NCBI GenBank assembly: GCA_026419785.1
Contig: JAODTK010004765.1
Span: 124,001-188,000, forward strand
Direction of reading: 5' to 3'
DNA from: Sclerodactyla briareus
Taxonomy: Eukaryota; Echinodermata; Holothuroidea; Dendrochirotida; Sclerodactylidae
DNA length: 64,000 nucleotides
A model generated the notes under the pieces. The model was given only the letters and a program-made list of their open reading frames with translations, searched no databases and had not been told where the DNA came from. The translations under genes and the position numbers were made by a program. This document shows positions 12,500 through 24,239 of the stretch, piece by piece (the first letter of the stretch is position 1; every line of letters starts with the position of its first letter).

Positions 12500-13385
12500 C
12501 GGTCCGTAGAGCCGCGTTTCAATGCACGCGGGCGGGCCAGCGGCGGCAGGAGGGCGGGCGTCTCTAAAATCGCTCATCGTTATTTTCAACTGGAAGCCGT
12601 TTCAATGCACGCGGGCGGGCGGGGCCGGGGCGAGGCGGGCAGGGAGGGCCGCGGGCGTTTTCTCGATCGGTCCATGTTAGCGATTTTTCCGCCCGCCAGA
12701 GTGTCCGCGTGGTATTTCGCAATCAATTTTGGGGATTTCCCTGCAATCTTACCGGCTTGAAGCGGATAATGGAGAGTAGGGACAATTCGAGTAATGTTCC
12801 AAACAACATTCAAAACTTTAAACACTAGGGATGATTTTTTATACAGATTGTGTCAATATGCAACGGCCAGACACTATTTGAACACATATTTACATGTTTA
12901 AAACCGGGATATGTCAAGTATTTGCTTAATAATCTCCAAAACATGTCAAGTGTGAAGTTTTAATGGTGGGCCGTAATCGTTGACATCTAAAACAATGGTT
13001 TTCAGAAAAAACACCGGTGTTTATTTCAGTTTGAACACTATATCCGTCCGTGTTTGACAACGACAACAACGACGACACGACACAACGCCGACACGACAAC
13101 AAAACCACACGACACAACCACACACAACAATGACAACACAAGAACACTGACATGACAACAACAATGACAATGACACCGACAAACGACACACACTACTAAT
13201 ACATATAAAATAATATACCAATATTAATACTAGTAGGCTACATCAGTTCTTATAGCGCTATACACACTAACAGTGCGAAGGGGTGTCGTGACTCGAGAAA
13301 ACGCCCGCTGCTTGCATGGAACGTGGTCTCCCCAAACGCCCGCCCCCCGCGGCATGGACCGCAGCTTTGGGGAAGTTAAGCTTAT
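12500..13385. mobile_element. Putative element with GC-rich inverted ends
   Basis: A GC-rich block with two direct copies of 'TTTCAATGCACGCGGGCGGG' (about 12,517 and 12,600) is followed by 'GCGGGCGTTTTCTCGA' (about 12,653). The inverted form, TCGAGAAAACGCCCGC, is at 13,294-13,309, with GC-rich sequence behind it. The interior is AT-rich and includes a GACAACA-type low-complexity tract (13,055-13,195). The inverted ends suggest a nonautonomous TIR element, but its borders are not resolved. Confidence 0.4.
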
Positions 13386-13639
13386 AAAAGTAATCTCGAA
13401 ATATTGAGAGGCGGAAATGTATCCCTTGTCTCTTTGAGTACGATGGAATTACTAAGCTACTAAGCTTGAACCTACATGGTCGAGTTTGGATGCTTCCGAT
13501 ATCAGGTGTATCAATAAGCATAATTTCTACTCAGTACGAGAGCATCAATGCACCATAGCGCAATACACAAGGTCAGATCCGCTTAAAAAAAAAACTTGTG
13601 AGTATATATGGGGCTGCGACCTTTTGCCTCTGTGCCCAC

Positions 13640-15240
13640 TGAGCCCCTAATCGTCTATGAGCTAGGAGGAACCCCTGTGGACCCCCCCCCCCAGACTCCT
13701 CCGTGATGGTATCATTTTTGTCCCGGGAGACCCGTCTGAACAATCATGAACATGTTACCATCGAAAATGTTGGGATGACCTGCACAGCCGCCCTTTTCCC
13801 AAAATGACCAGACGTTTGGGACTGTTTGCACCCATATCATGTCAAACAAGGCTTATATGGTTATATTTCTGGTCGTTATAACCCATATTTTTCTGGGTCC
13901 CATGTGGCGTCCCGTCAGATCACAACATTACCACTCTGCTTCGGCGGGGGCCATTTTGAAATTCACAAGGGCCGCCAAAGTGAGGAAACTCACAATATGC
14001 AGGAAACACAAAGGAAATTGATTTGGTATTAGTAGTGTTGATGTCTGGTTCCCAGTAACCTTAAGGACTATTTGCAATTTGTGGTGCTGTAACTTTTAAA
14101 AATTCCAAATGGCCCCCAAAATGGCCGCCAGAAGGAATAACATTACATGTCTGCAGGAAATACCAACACACAAATATGCCCATTGGGCAACAATCAAAGT
14201 GTATTTTTGATTCCTAGTGATTATTAGAAGTTATTCCTTAACAGTTAGCACTGTTAAAACATTTCAAACCCAGATGGCGGCTAAAATGGCCACCAAATGG
14301 CCGCCAGAATGTATGAAATTACATAATTCTGCATGAAATACAATCCAAACATGCCAAATCGGCAACAATCAATGTGGTTTTTTGATTCCTAGTGATTATA
14401 AGTTATTCCTGAAAGTTAGTCACTGTTAACTTTTCAGAAATCCAAGATGGCGGCTAAAAGCCACCAAATGGGCTCATTGTGCATATTTTGTATGTATATT
14501 TTCCCCCCTGCATATCATGTAATTTAAGTGTTCTGGCGGCCATTTTTGGTTGACTATTTTGGCCGCCACCTTGGATTTTCAGAAATGTGTAAGTGTCAAC
14601 CTGTTAGGAATGACTTCTAATAATCACTAGAAATCGAAAACCACATTGATTGTCTGCCAATTGTGCCATATTTTGTATGTTTTCCTGCATATTATGTAAT
14701 TCATACCTTCTGAGCGTCCCATTTTGGTGCCATTTAGCCGCCATCCTTGGATTTTTGGATGTTACAGTGCTTACCCTGTTAGGTCCAACTTCTAATATCA
14801 CTAGGAAATCACAAACCACCAAGTTTTGCAGCACCACCAAATTGCAAATTAGTCTTAGTTTAATGTAACATCACACTATATACGCTCTGAACTTGGCATT
14901 TTCCTTGTGTTTCCTGCTATTTTGTGATTTTTCTCACTTTTGCGCCATTTTGTCGGTCATTTTGATTTCAAAATGGCCGCCGCAGCACAGTGGGTAATGT
15001 TTCTCTGACTGGACGACCAAAATTAAAACCATATAAGCCTTGTATGACATGTGATGGGTGAAACCGTCCCAAACGGCGCCATATTGGAGAATGGCGGCTG
15101 TGCAGAGTTCATCCCACCATTTTCGATGGTAACATTTAAAATATTGTTCAGAGGGTCCCCGGACAAATGATACCACTCTCCCTTAGTTCTGAGTGTGTGT
15201 GGGGGTGCACGTTGGGTCCTCCTACCTCATAGACTATCCT
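13640..15240. mobile_element. 1.6-kb palindromic (foldback) element
   Basis: The left arm (about 13,640-14,015) and right arm (about 14,905-15,240) are extended inverted copies. Examples are 'ttaccatcgaaaatg' against 'cattttcgatggtaa' and 'caaggcttatatggtt' against 'aaccatataagcctt'. Between the arms lie ~180-bp subunits, direct on the left and inverted on the right. Each carries 'AAGATGGCGGC' or 'AAAATGGCCGCCA' and 'gattcctagtgattat'. The centre is near 14,470-14,500. No ORF resembles a transposase. Confidence 0.7.
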
Positions 15241-15355
15241 TTGAGCGAGCTTACACAAGTTTCAAAATGTCCTCGTACTAACATACCTCTGGTTTTGGTG
15301 TTTTTCTATATACACCGTTGCATGAAAAATTGGCCATATTTGGGAGCAATATGCA

Positions 15356-17029
15356 ACAGTGGCGTAGCCACGTGGGACCGGGGCCTTGCCCCCCCCAACT
15401 TCCTCTGCCCCTTAAAAAAATTCAAGGTATGTGTCAAAAAGTTTCAAATATTACTGACGGATCCAACCTAAATTTCCTTTCTTTTGACCTGATAAAATCT
15501 TTGTGTCAAGTGGAAACATTCTCTGGTATTGTTGACTTATTCTTTTGTCAACAGCGAGCGGCTTCTGTGTTTTGCCAGTTTCATTATTACCGGTTTACAG
15601 TGCTACGTAATCACTCACAGACACTCGCCCCTTCCTACCGAAATAATAACAGATTTTTTCACAGAAATTTTCTTTCTGATTTCGTTTTGCAATGCTTCCG
15701 AAACAGAACTTCTGAACTGGTATCGATTCTGATGAAATCCTCTATGATTTTCCATCATAATCGATACCTTTTGCATTGGGACCTATCAGATGGGAAGGCT
15801 GCGTTCATTTACCTGTTTTCTCCCTTTCCCAGTGCCTGAACCCCGTGCATGCGACTTCCCTTTATAGGCTCACGCTCGGCGGATAATTGGAGAATTTAAC
15901 AGGACTCCAAGACCGCCCACATGGGTGGCATCGTTCTGTTCACTGATATGGTGTGGATCATAGTGCAGTGGCAAACGGATGGCAGTCAGCTACACGTAAT
16001 CAAAAAAAGCAACTGAATTAAGAAGTCAAAGGAAGGTCCTTTTTCGTGAAGACGATGTGATCACGATTTTGTGGGAATTGCATGAGCGTCACCACCCTCG
16101 CTCAAAAGTGTGGGAGGGGGGGGGGGGGATATGGCCACATTTCTAAAATTTTACTGTGTGAAAATGTTAAGTCATGGGAGCTGGTCAAAAAGTGGTGGTA
16201 CATGTCCCCTCGTCCGCCACCTGTTGACGCCCATGTAAAGGAACGCAGCCAAAGATACGTACCCAAGTAGTTCACGAGTAACCCAATAATCTTTAGGGTG
16301 AACACTACAGTTTAGCTAAAACGTGTTTTGGCCTGGCCAGTAAGAACAAGATTAGACTGGTAAATTAAAAGGAAGCAATAATTAAACCGATATTTATTTT
16401 GATATAGGACTGCATCAGTTGGCAAAAATTCAAAATTCTATAAATTCTGTTCATTTGTCACTGTATTATTTGTTGTCATTCGACTGCAAGTGTCATTGAT
16501 GGTATTACGTGTCATCCATGTTATGTACAATTATTATGCATTCAATTTCAGTTGTATTAAGTCCAATAGCAATATAAATCACGCTTACTCATATCCAGGA
16601 TTCCGATTTGGTTGGGGGCAACAGATACGTTGTGATATGATCAAAAAGGTACTTGCAACGAAAGGCACAAACTTGGTCGATCAAAGGGCTTTCCACATCA
16701 GGTGTTGGTCACTGGGAATAGTAGCATTTCAAACAGTCAAGATTAGCGTAGGGTTCCAGGCTCTTTGAGGTCGGAGGACCTTCCATACCCTACGAGAAAC
16801 ACGGAAAAAATGTCCACTGGTCAAAAATATTACATAGCTCAAATTAACTGAGGTTGCTATTGGCCCCTGTCCGTACCAACCCTGTGAAAATCAAGCGAAT
16901 GGCCAAAAGAGCCTCCATTCCATTGTATATATGATTACTAGGTGCACCTTGTGGTATGGCGCCAGGTGATCTGGCCCCCGCGATATGTGCTCTGCCCTCC
17001 CCCAGTTTTACAGGCTGGCTACGCCCCTG
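15356..17029. mobile_element. hAT-like element with perfect 8-bp target duplication
   Basis: The left end is (A)CAGTGGCGTAGCCACG (15,356-15,372). The right end is GGCTGGCTACGCCCCTG (17,013-17,029), whose complement starts CAGGGGCGTAGCC. The host octamer AATATGCA sits immediately outside both ends (15,348-15,355 and 17,030-17,037). A nested end of a related family, 'tgttgacgcccatg', lies near 16,223. Open frames at 15,318-15,839 and 16,490-16,768 do not resemble hAT transposase, so the element is probably nonautonomous or heavily decayed. Confidence 0.75.
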
Positions 17030-17037
17030 AATATGCA

Positions 17038-18026
17038 GGGGCGCCAGACCCGTGGGGGTCAGCATGATGCTTTTCCTGAAAATATTTAGGGACTATTGCT
17101 ATTAGCCGGCCTGTACAATTTACAGATGAGCAAAGCATTTTTTTTTCAAAAAAGGTACTTTAAGACGTTTCCGAATATGCGCGGCTAGCCATTGTTTCCA
17201 GGTCGGCCCGGTTGCTGTGATTGATAAACGGACTAGTGTGACGTTATGCGGATATTTGGGACAGCGCTTGCGAGCTTCATAACCCCTTCATATCCGTGTA
17301 AACTGATTCAGTTTACTATGCTTCAAGAAAATAGTTCTTGAGTCAGGTGAACCCTACAGCTCTGATTATAGCTCATTGGTAGCTAAAAAAATTCTCAAGT
17401 AAAAATTATTCATCATTGAAAGGGGGTCAGTGTGGAAGAATTTTCTGAAAAATCGACAAATCGTTATCACGACACCAAGGATGGAGGGAGGTTCATTTGG
17501 CCCAAAAATATAATACTTGTTATAAAAGGGGATATAGCAGAAAAGAACATCGTAGGTGCTTCGGGGAACTAGTTATGAACAAATTAGGAAAGTGATCTTG
17601 CATCAGTTGCATGGTAATTCTTCAAGCTCCAGCAATGAAGAGGGGAAGAACGGAAATTGTCGAAGGCTAATAACATAAAAAGGAAATGAGGTTGAATATA
17701 TAGTTACTTAATGCCACATTGGAACAAAGTGGAAATTTCGAAATATGCAATAAAAAAAACATAGGTGAGGGCGCTTTTGGGGTTGGAATTCTCCTCTTAC
17801 TACTAAAGGTGAGTTTCAAGGGCTGCCCCCGCCAACTCAAAGTCCAGCGCCCCTGGGAATATAGGGCCAAGCCAGTAAGCCTGTGTCAAGTAGGCAGCCG
17901 TTGGGATATTCTGGGCGAGGGTGGAAGAGAGGATTCGTCGCCTCCTAGTCTGTGTAAGACGCTGTTAGAAAAACCCTGCCGGATATAGCGCTCCTTTCTG
18001 TGTAAGGACTTTACATTCATTTCGAG
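17038..18026. other. Unassigned interval
   Basis: No repeat or conserved coding sequence recognised. Composition is ordinary and slightly AT-rich. Confidence 0.4.
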
Positions 18027-18275
18027 GTGCGCCCACAGTTAACCTGCAGGGCTTTTCGCAACCGTAACAACGTCTCGTCCAGGATGTCAGGGCCCCCAGC
18101 GGACCTCTTAGAAGACAAGTTGCTCCCAATATTGGAGGGAGCCAATCACGAGACAGAGTACACACCCCCATACGAATTGGAAAGACGATTAAATCACCGA
18201 GCGTGGTGCATCAACGTGAGATTTTCTTTATTGAAGCCAGATAAGGTAACATTCAATCGAACGAGTAAGGAATAA
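18027..18275 (+). CDS. Unassigned ORF or exon candidate
   Basis: An 82-residue open frame of unrecognised family. The C-terminal two thirds has ordinary protein-like composition (for example 'LLEDKLLPILEGANHE'). A possible splice donor, GTGAGA, lies inside it near 18,214, after 'GCATCAAC'. If that is used the coding part would stop there. No homologue, signal peptide or domain was recognised. It could be an exon, a decayed element ORF or chance. Confidence 0.2.
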   Translation: MRPQLTCRAFRNRNNVSSRMSGPPADLLEDKLLPILEGANHETEYTPPYELERRLNHRAWCINVRFSLLKPDKVTFNRTSKE

Positions 18276-18417
18276 AATTAATACTCGTCTTAACACAAGA
18301 CTAGTCGCCTCCAGTCTCACTCAGCTGCGACAACTGAGGTCCGGTCGGCAATCGGGTTATCGCTGAACTATATGGCTGTACGGCCGAGCAGGCTCAGTTT
18401 CGAGTTAGGATTCGCCA

Positions 18418-18889
18418 ATGGTTGGAGAATTTGAAAGGCAAGAAAAATGTTCTCTCGTAACCGTGAACGACCATGATCGATGCCAGATGTACATTTTAGC
18501 ATTGCATAAAATCAAAGCCCTCCCTGGTCCTAGGCAACCCCCATGGGGCGAAAACTATACGAAATGGGATCGTATGAAATTAATTAGGTCTATTAAAATA
18601 AAAATTCCCACTCCAGAGTGTTCTTGTTTACAACCTACTTTAACCTGTCAGACACACTCCCTATTTGGGCGACTTTTATACTTATGAACAAAACGTCCAA
18701 TTGTCTAATGACGCTGAAGACACATTAATACTATATGTTCCCTACTCGGACAGCCAATGTTGTCCCAACTTGGCAATTCGCATGTCAACAAATGATGCCT
18801 CTCTCATCGCTCCTGGTATGACGGTGATGATGATAGTGTTGATGGATCGATCCAATGGCAATAATGCTCCCCCCCCCCTCCATAAATGA
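18418..18889 (+). CDS. Unassigned ORF, two overlapping frames
   Basis: Two plus-strand frames, 18,418-18,687 and 18,665-18,889, overlap by about 23 bases with a frame change. That is the pattern a one-base assembly error gives inside one ~150-codon reading frame. The second part contains 'DTLILYVPYSDSQCCPN' and 'NDASLIAPGMTVM', which read like structured protein. I do not recognise the family and assign no function. A mobile-element ORF or host exon are both possible. Confidence 0.25.
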
Positions 18890-18899
18890 CTTGTCTGGG

Positions 18900-19369
18900 T
18901 TTGTGTAAGCGCATGTAAAATGGTATATCAGAATTCCAGTGTCAACGCCATGTTTGCTGCCCACTCGGCCACTACACGAATCCTGGGACTAGACCAACAA
19001 TCATTCCCCCACACGAGAAATTGTCGTGCCTCCCGGGTTTGGTCTCCTGAGAAAACCCAAGAAACTCAGGATTTCGCCTATGGCATTGCATATGAAAATT
19101 AGTCCCATTGTTTTAATATCTACCATAGTCACGTATCCACCATTCACGATTTGGACAGTCCGCAATTGCAAAAACATACTAGAAAGTCGCCACACAGTAC
19201 GACCTGCGCCCAGAACTCTGGTAAATGACCCATCCACAAAAATGTTACTGCATGCGCGAACTTCAAGCATGACAACTTTTTACTTTTTTCTCCCGTATCC
19301 CGCAAAACCGACATACCAATTGTGAAATTGCTCCAGGGCCCGTTTTGTAAATCGGACTGACAAGCATTT
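18900..19369. other. Unassigned interval
   Basis: Overlapping short frames on both strands near 19,000-19,325. No recognised domain or repeat. Confidence 0.35.
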
Positions 19370-19660
19370 TGTGTGAGGGTCGCCTTTCCATGACATTTGG
19401 TGACCTTGGCCTAACCACCAAAACAATAGGGTTTTCTCCCCTTTCGAACCCTATTATTATAACTATATATAACTAACTAAATATGGGCTCGGCATGATAA
19501 CATTCTCAAGACATCATGCTGACAAGCCGGATTGTTTGGTTGGCCCTCTCACGACCTCCAGTGAACTTAATTCTTTCGAAAAACAATATGGTTCATCTCA
19601 ACATAAGATTGGCAGCCAGCATACCTAATGTTAACGTGTTGACAAGCGCTTAAACGACAT
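19370..19660 (-). repeat. Fragment of the ~310-bp-unit family
   Basis: Contains 'ggtgaccttggcc', 'ccaaaacaatagggttt' and 'cacgacctccagtg'. These match minus-orientation units elsewhere in the window. Strongly diverged. Confidence 0.45.
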
Positions 19661-20059
19661 TCCCTCCACCACCCCACCCCCCTCCGGCAATTAGGCGAGG
19701 GAGTTCCCCCGTGGTTCCGGCGGTACTACTCTGGAATAGCTGGTCTTGATGGATACACGAATTCGACGGATCATTCTAATTCTCTCATATAAGCACATGG
19801 CGCCATTTTAGGTCAAAATGGAATAATTCGATAAGACTGATTCCCTCCACAGGCATCCAGTACTATTTGCCGCGGCGGCCTCCGACCATTCACCTCTTCG
19901 AGAGCGATGAACACGTCATCCAATCGTCTTGGTACAAGAGGAAGCTTTGTCCTTCTCGAATGCGATCACTAAGGACGATGAATACACGACCGCCTCTCGG
20001 CTTTTCGCGGTCGTCATACCCTACCTGAGTACCACTGAGGGCGGGCCAGCGCGAGTGAG
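19661..20059. other. Unassigned interval
   Basis: No recognised repeat unit. A 60-codon minus-strand frame (19,890-20,072) has no motif I can assign. Confidence 0.35.
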
Positions 20060-21068
20060 TCTGCTTCTTCACAGCTTCAGGTAAGAAATACAGTTAATCT
20101 GACCCAACTGGGTCCAGTATGAAAACGGTGATAGGTGGTGATCAGGTGATATAGGATATACGAGTGTCCCCCAGGGATAATGGAGCAGTGCGTTAGTGGT
20201 GAAACAAGTGCAAGTCGGAACGTCTTGGTAGCTGCGGACAGCAAAATTCGCGTAGCGAATACACTGCATGTTTTTCGCCATTTCACATTTATTATTTGTT
20301 CACATGTAACTGACCTCTACTGACATCTGTCATAAACCATGGAATGACTTGGAACATGTCTACCACATTGGCCTAATATTTGGCTATCAGTGCCCAGCAA
20401 CAAGTATGCAGCACAACTCATTCCTTAGCCTGTGGCAGTGAACAGTGGAAACACACTTCCCCAAAATGAATATCGTGACATTGTTGACACTCGGTTATAG
20501 TTGAACCACTCCAGAAAACAATATACAAACAAGGCCACAAGTTACCATTAAACTGCATTTAGGTGTGGGGGAGGGCCAAGCCCCCATTGGCCAATGAAAG
20601 CTTTCTGTGCCCACACATTTCTAGGTCACCAATGAGAATGGACGCGGTAATGTAAACAATCCTTCAGAGGCATGGGACTAATGTAACTCGGGTTAGATGT
20701 GTTGCCAGACAAATCATCTTCCCTGGACAATAGGTTTTATTGTCAAGTCGGCTGCAGAACTGAGACCTTCTGAAGATAAGGTAAACATGCTCTGCAGAAG
20801 GATTGAGTAATGTAAACAACCTTGTCTCGCAGTCAGAGAGGTTAGTACTAAAGTTGGAAATTGGGGTAATTAATTGGATTATTGGAAATCTAATAACACT
20901 TGCGAAACATAAATGTCGCTAGGCTAGCAAGAGCAAGTTTCATCCACCTACCAATTTCAACCTGATCGCATGTAGGTTAGAAGTTATGAATGCACGTGAC
21001 GAACAGAATTAAGGGACGAACGAACGAAAGGACGGACAGGGACATGATTGACTTGTAGAGCTGCTCTC
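20060..21068 (+). repeat. Dispersed repeat C, copy 1
   Basis: Shares long stretches with 40,490-41,235 (same strand) and 51,755-52,570 (opposite strand). Landmarks in order are 'agctgcggacagc', 'aaccatggaatg.cttgg', 'aaatcatcttccc.tggacaat', 'ttggggtaatta', 'caacctgatcgcatg' and 'gacatgattgacttgtag'. About 100 bp near 20,555-20,650 is specific to this copy. No ORF of known type. Confidence 0.75.
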
Positions 21069-21079
21069 CACCAAGCTAA

Positions 21080-21960
21080 AAAGTGGTAACCCGAGAAGGA
21101 ATTACTGGAATACCTGAACCTAATTTGGCTTGTTTTGGTGTGGACCATGTACAAGGGTCATTTTCGGTTGAAATATGTAAATTGTGAAAAGAAATGATTT
21201 GGCACTGGTTATCTCGAACCACTAGGACGGGAGCTTCTACACGGTATAGGACTTCCCTCACAGGTACAGGTACTTGAACAATATTGTTTTGGGGTATGTC
21301 AAAGGTCTCTGAGGGTCAAGAGAAGTTCGAAAATGGTTTGTCAAACGCTAAGTCCAGAGTGCCTTGGTCCCATCAAGTTTAAATCAGACTTGATTTTATG
21401 GAAGTACACGGATCGGATTGTAAGGGGTCTGTAAGGTAAGGATTAGGTGAAGTGTGGAAAATGGTATTCGGAACGTTTGCCTGTTAGCGCGATCTCGACC
21501 CCATTTCGGAGGATGGATGAAAAGTCATATTATGTACCTATGTTCCCCATAATGAGAACAGATCATATTGGGGGGGAGGGGTAAGGTCAAAAGAGAAGTC
21601 TGGAAAATCGTTTGTTTGTTTAATACGATTACGTTAGAATGGCAGTCCGATCAAGCTGAAATTTGGTGTCTAGCTTTCTTATGAGAGAGTATAGGAACGC
21701 CTTGTTTTGGTGTATATCAGGGACATGTGTAGCAAAGGAAATTTTGTGAATATCGAATCTGCTAAATATAGGCTGGTAATGGCTTCGCAATAGTCGATTC
21801 AGCGGGATAGGAGTAAAAAGAACCTTGTTTTGGTGTGGACTGGACGGTCGTTATGGTGGAAAATGGTACATTTGGGAAAGATGTCTATTTTGACCAAATT
21901 CTGGCTCGTGTGCACATTAACCGAAGAAGCGATTCCTAACTGGGAGGCCAAACAGTCACC
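21080..21960 (+). repeat. Diverged array of the ~310-bp-unit family
   Basis: Unit landmarks recur in the plus orientation: 'acaatattgttttgggg', 'gtcaaaggtctctgagggtcaa', 'ctaagtccagagtg', 'gatcaagctgaaatttggtg' and 'tagctttcttatg'. It is further from the consensus than the arrays at 1.9 kb and 58 kb. Confidence 0.55.
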
Positions 21961-22255
21961 TGAGGTTTATGATCCCAACTAAGGAATCGCTAAGCCTTTT
22001 GCATCTTAGATCACCGATTACCTTCGACCAGGTTCCCGCATTATAACTATTGGCAATTATCTACATCCAAAATTCGGAACTTCATGATAGGCATTGGCTA
22101 CGGAAATCGCCACACTTAACGACCTCTGAGCTTGACGAGGATTCCAAGGTGTGTGACCCCGGTTGGTACCGGAACCAAAACGGCCGATGCGACCTATGGT
22201 GTATATGACAAGATCAGTTCCGAGCTACAAAAGACGAGCTCTTTTATTTGTGGAC

Positions 22256-22395
22256 GATGGTTTGAATTTTGTATCCTCGAGCCCCACCGAGTGAACCCAG
22301 GAGCCCCGAGTGAGACATAAATAGGCGATGGTTTGATTTTGGATCCTCGAGCACAACGAGGAACACCAGGTAGGAACAAGAGTGAGACAGGACAT
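22256..22395 (+). repeat. Two-copy ~70-bp tandem repeat
   Basis: 'gatggtttgaattttg' followed by 'atcctcgagc' is repeated at 22,256 and 22,327. Each copy ends in a 'gagtgagaca' motif. Confidence 0.5.
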
Positions 22396-22829
22396 ACAAT
22401 GACCGCTACCGGCAAGTCGTACAGGTTCAACCCGAGCGCTCCCCGATGTCCGCCGAATGACCCCGGATCACCTCTCAAGGGTTAAATCCGGAAACTAGGA
22501 CGATATGTGAGGGTACTCGAATTATCTCGGGTTTAATGGGAGAAGAATTTGGTATAGGAATGACAAAACACTAATAAACGTCACGTGGCCATGGAACAAG
22601 TTAATGTGACATACTTTCGTCGTGGTCCCTTAGCACTTCTTGATACTAGTCAGAATCTGACATGCAAAATTATTGAGATTGTTCAACAGCCATAAACGGG
22701 CTCGGGACGCTAGTTTAAACCATCAGCACATCAGGCGTGAACCATGCCCTACCGAATGGTCCAGTCGATCTCCTGTTAAATCATGTGTTGTATATATCCG
22801 CGATTTCAACAGCCGTCGTTTTTTTATTC

Positions 22830-23870
22830 CTGACGAAGTAGGGAACTCTATGTAGTCATGACATGTTGGTGGTGTGTGTGATGCGCTCGTAAACACGATA
22901 ACTCAAAACCACCTGGATGGATGAAGCTCATTCTTGGTAGTTGTGTTCCCATGATGAGTACATGAAGCCTATTGATTTGGGTTGAGGTCAGAGTCAAGTC
23001 CGGAAATCGTTGTATACATGATAAGTCAGAATGGTTGTTGATCAGATGGAAATTTGGTGTGAGGTTTTTTTTGTTTTTTTTGTTTTTTTTTATGGCGAGT
23101 ACAGGAACCTAATGGTTTTGGTATAGGGTGGGGGGTTGTTCGATATTTTGCCCAATTTGCTTGAAACATAGACTATATGCTATAGGTTTGTCAGAAAGAG
23201 TCAAGGAATCACTAAAGCCTTTATTTTGGCTTTCTACCTTGACGGAGTCCAGAAATATAGTGCAGTCATGACAGTGGTGTGACGCCAGGCTTGTGAACAC
23301 GTAAAGTACTGGACCCCACTCGAATGGATTGAGCTCATACTTGGTATGTGGCTGCTCCATGATGAGTACGTGATAGCTATATTTGGAGTGGGCCAGAATG
23401 CTCAGTACGATCAAACTGGAATTTGGAATTACTGTTTCTCATAAGGGAGTAACAGAACCCTATTGTTTTTGGTAAGCAGAGGTCACTTTTTCGTCGAAAA
23501 ATGGCAAAAAAAAGTGTGAAAAAACCTACCCATATTTTGTTTATTTTTTTAGGCCACTTTTAGCTTGTGGGACACGTAATTTGACCCCACCTGAGTGGAT
23601 TGAGCGCTTAATTGATATGTGGGTTCCCATGATGAGTACATGATCCCTATTGTTTTGGGGTCAGGTCAAAGACCATTGAGGATCCAGAGGTGCAGTTGAA
23701 AATATGGGGACAAGTCCAGAACGCTTGGTTCGTTCAAGCTGAAATTTGGGGAACTGTTTTCTCATGGGGATTACAAGAACCCTATTGTTTTTAGTGTACA
23801 GCGGGTCATTTTGTAAAAGATGAGAAATTGTGAAAAAAAAATTATATTTGGGGCAATTTCAAGCTTGTGG
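22830..23870 (+). repeat. Tandem array of the ~310-bp-unit family
   Basis: Starts with the terminal-like 'cctgacgaagtaggg...atgtagtcatgaca' (22,830-22,865), followed by 'gatgaagctcat' landmarks. A second terminal-like motif, 'cttgacggagtccag...gcagtcatgaca', occurs at 23,240-23,272. At least two insertion or rearrangement products are therefore joined here. A T-rich run (23,068-23,091) interrupts one unit. Confidence 0.7.
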
Positions 23871-24162
23871 CACAATAACTGAAGGATCAGTTCAACATGT
23901 CCAGGACTGTTGGTCACATCGAGCTGGTGCTTGTGTTTATTATCCATTTGTACTTGTCTGTCTTGGGTATTAGGAATCACTAGCTTTTGGCTTCCGGTTA
24001 AGTGATGTTGTAATATGTTCCAACCAAGGTCGAGGACTGACCACGGGCCTATCGGTCAGCGACGTTAACGTGGTGATCCCGGCAGAAGGGGGTAGAGGAA
24101 GGGGACGACTCGTGATGACCAAGGTCAACCACCTGGTGTTCCGTCCCCTTTTTTTTTTTCAA

Positions 24163-24215
24163 CAGCCGGGGGGGGGGGGGGGGGGGGGGGGACCGGGTGG
24201 GGGGGGGGGGGGGGA
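24163..24215. repeat. Poly-G tracts
   Basis: Two G runs of about 15-24 bases separated by short GACCGGGT-type spacers, preceded by a T10 run. Could form G-quadruplexes. Run lengths are likely unreliable in this assembly. Confidence 0.7.
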
Positions 24216-24239
24216 CCTGTCACGGAAACTGAGAGAACA

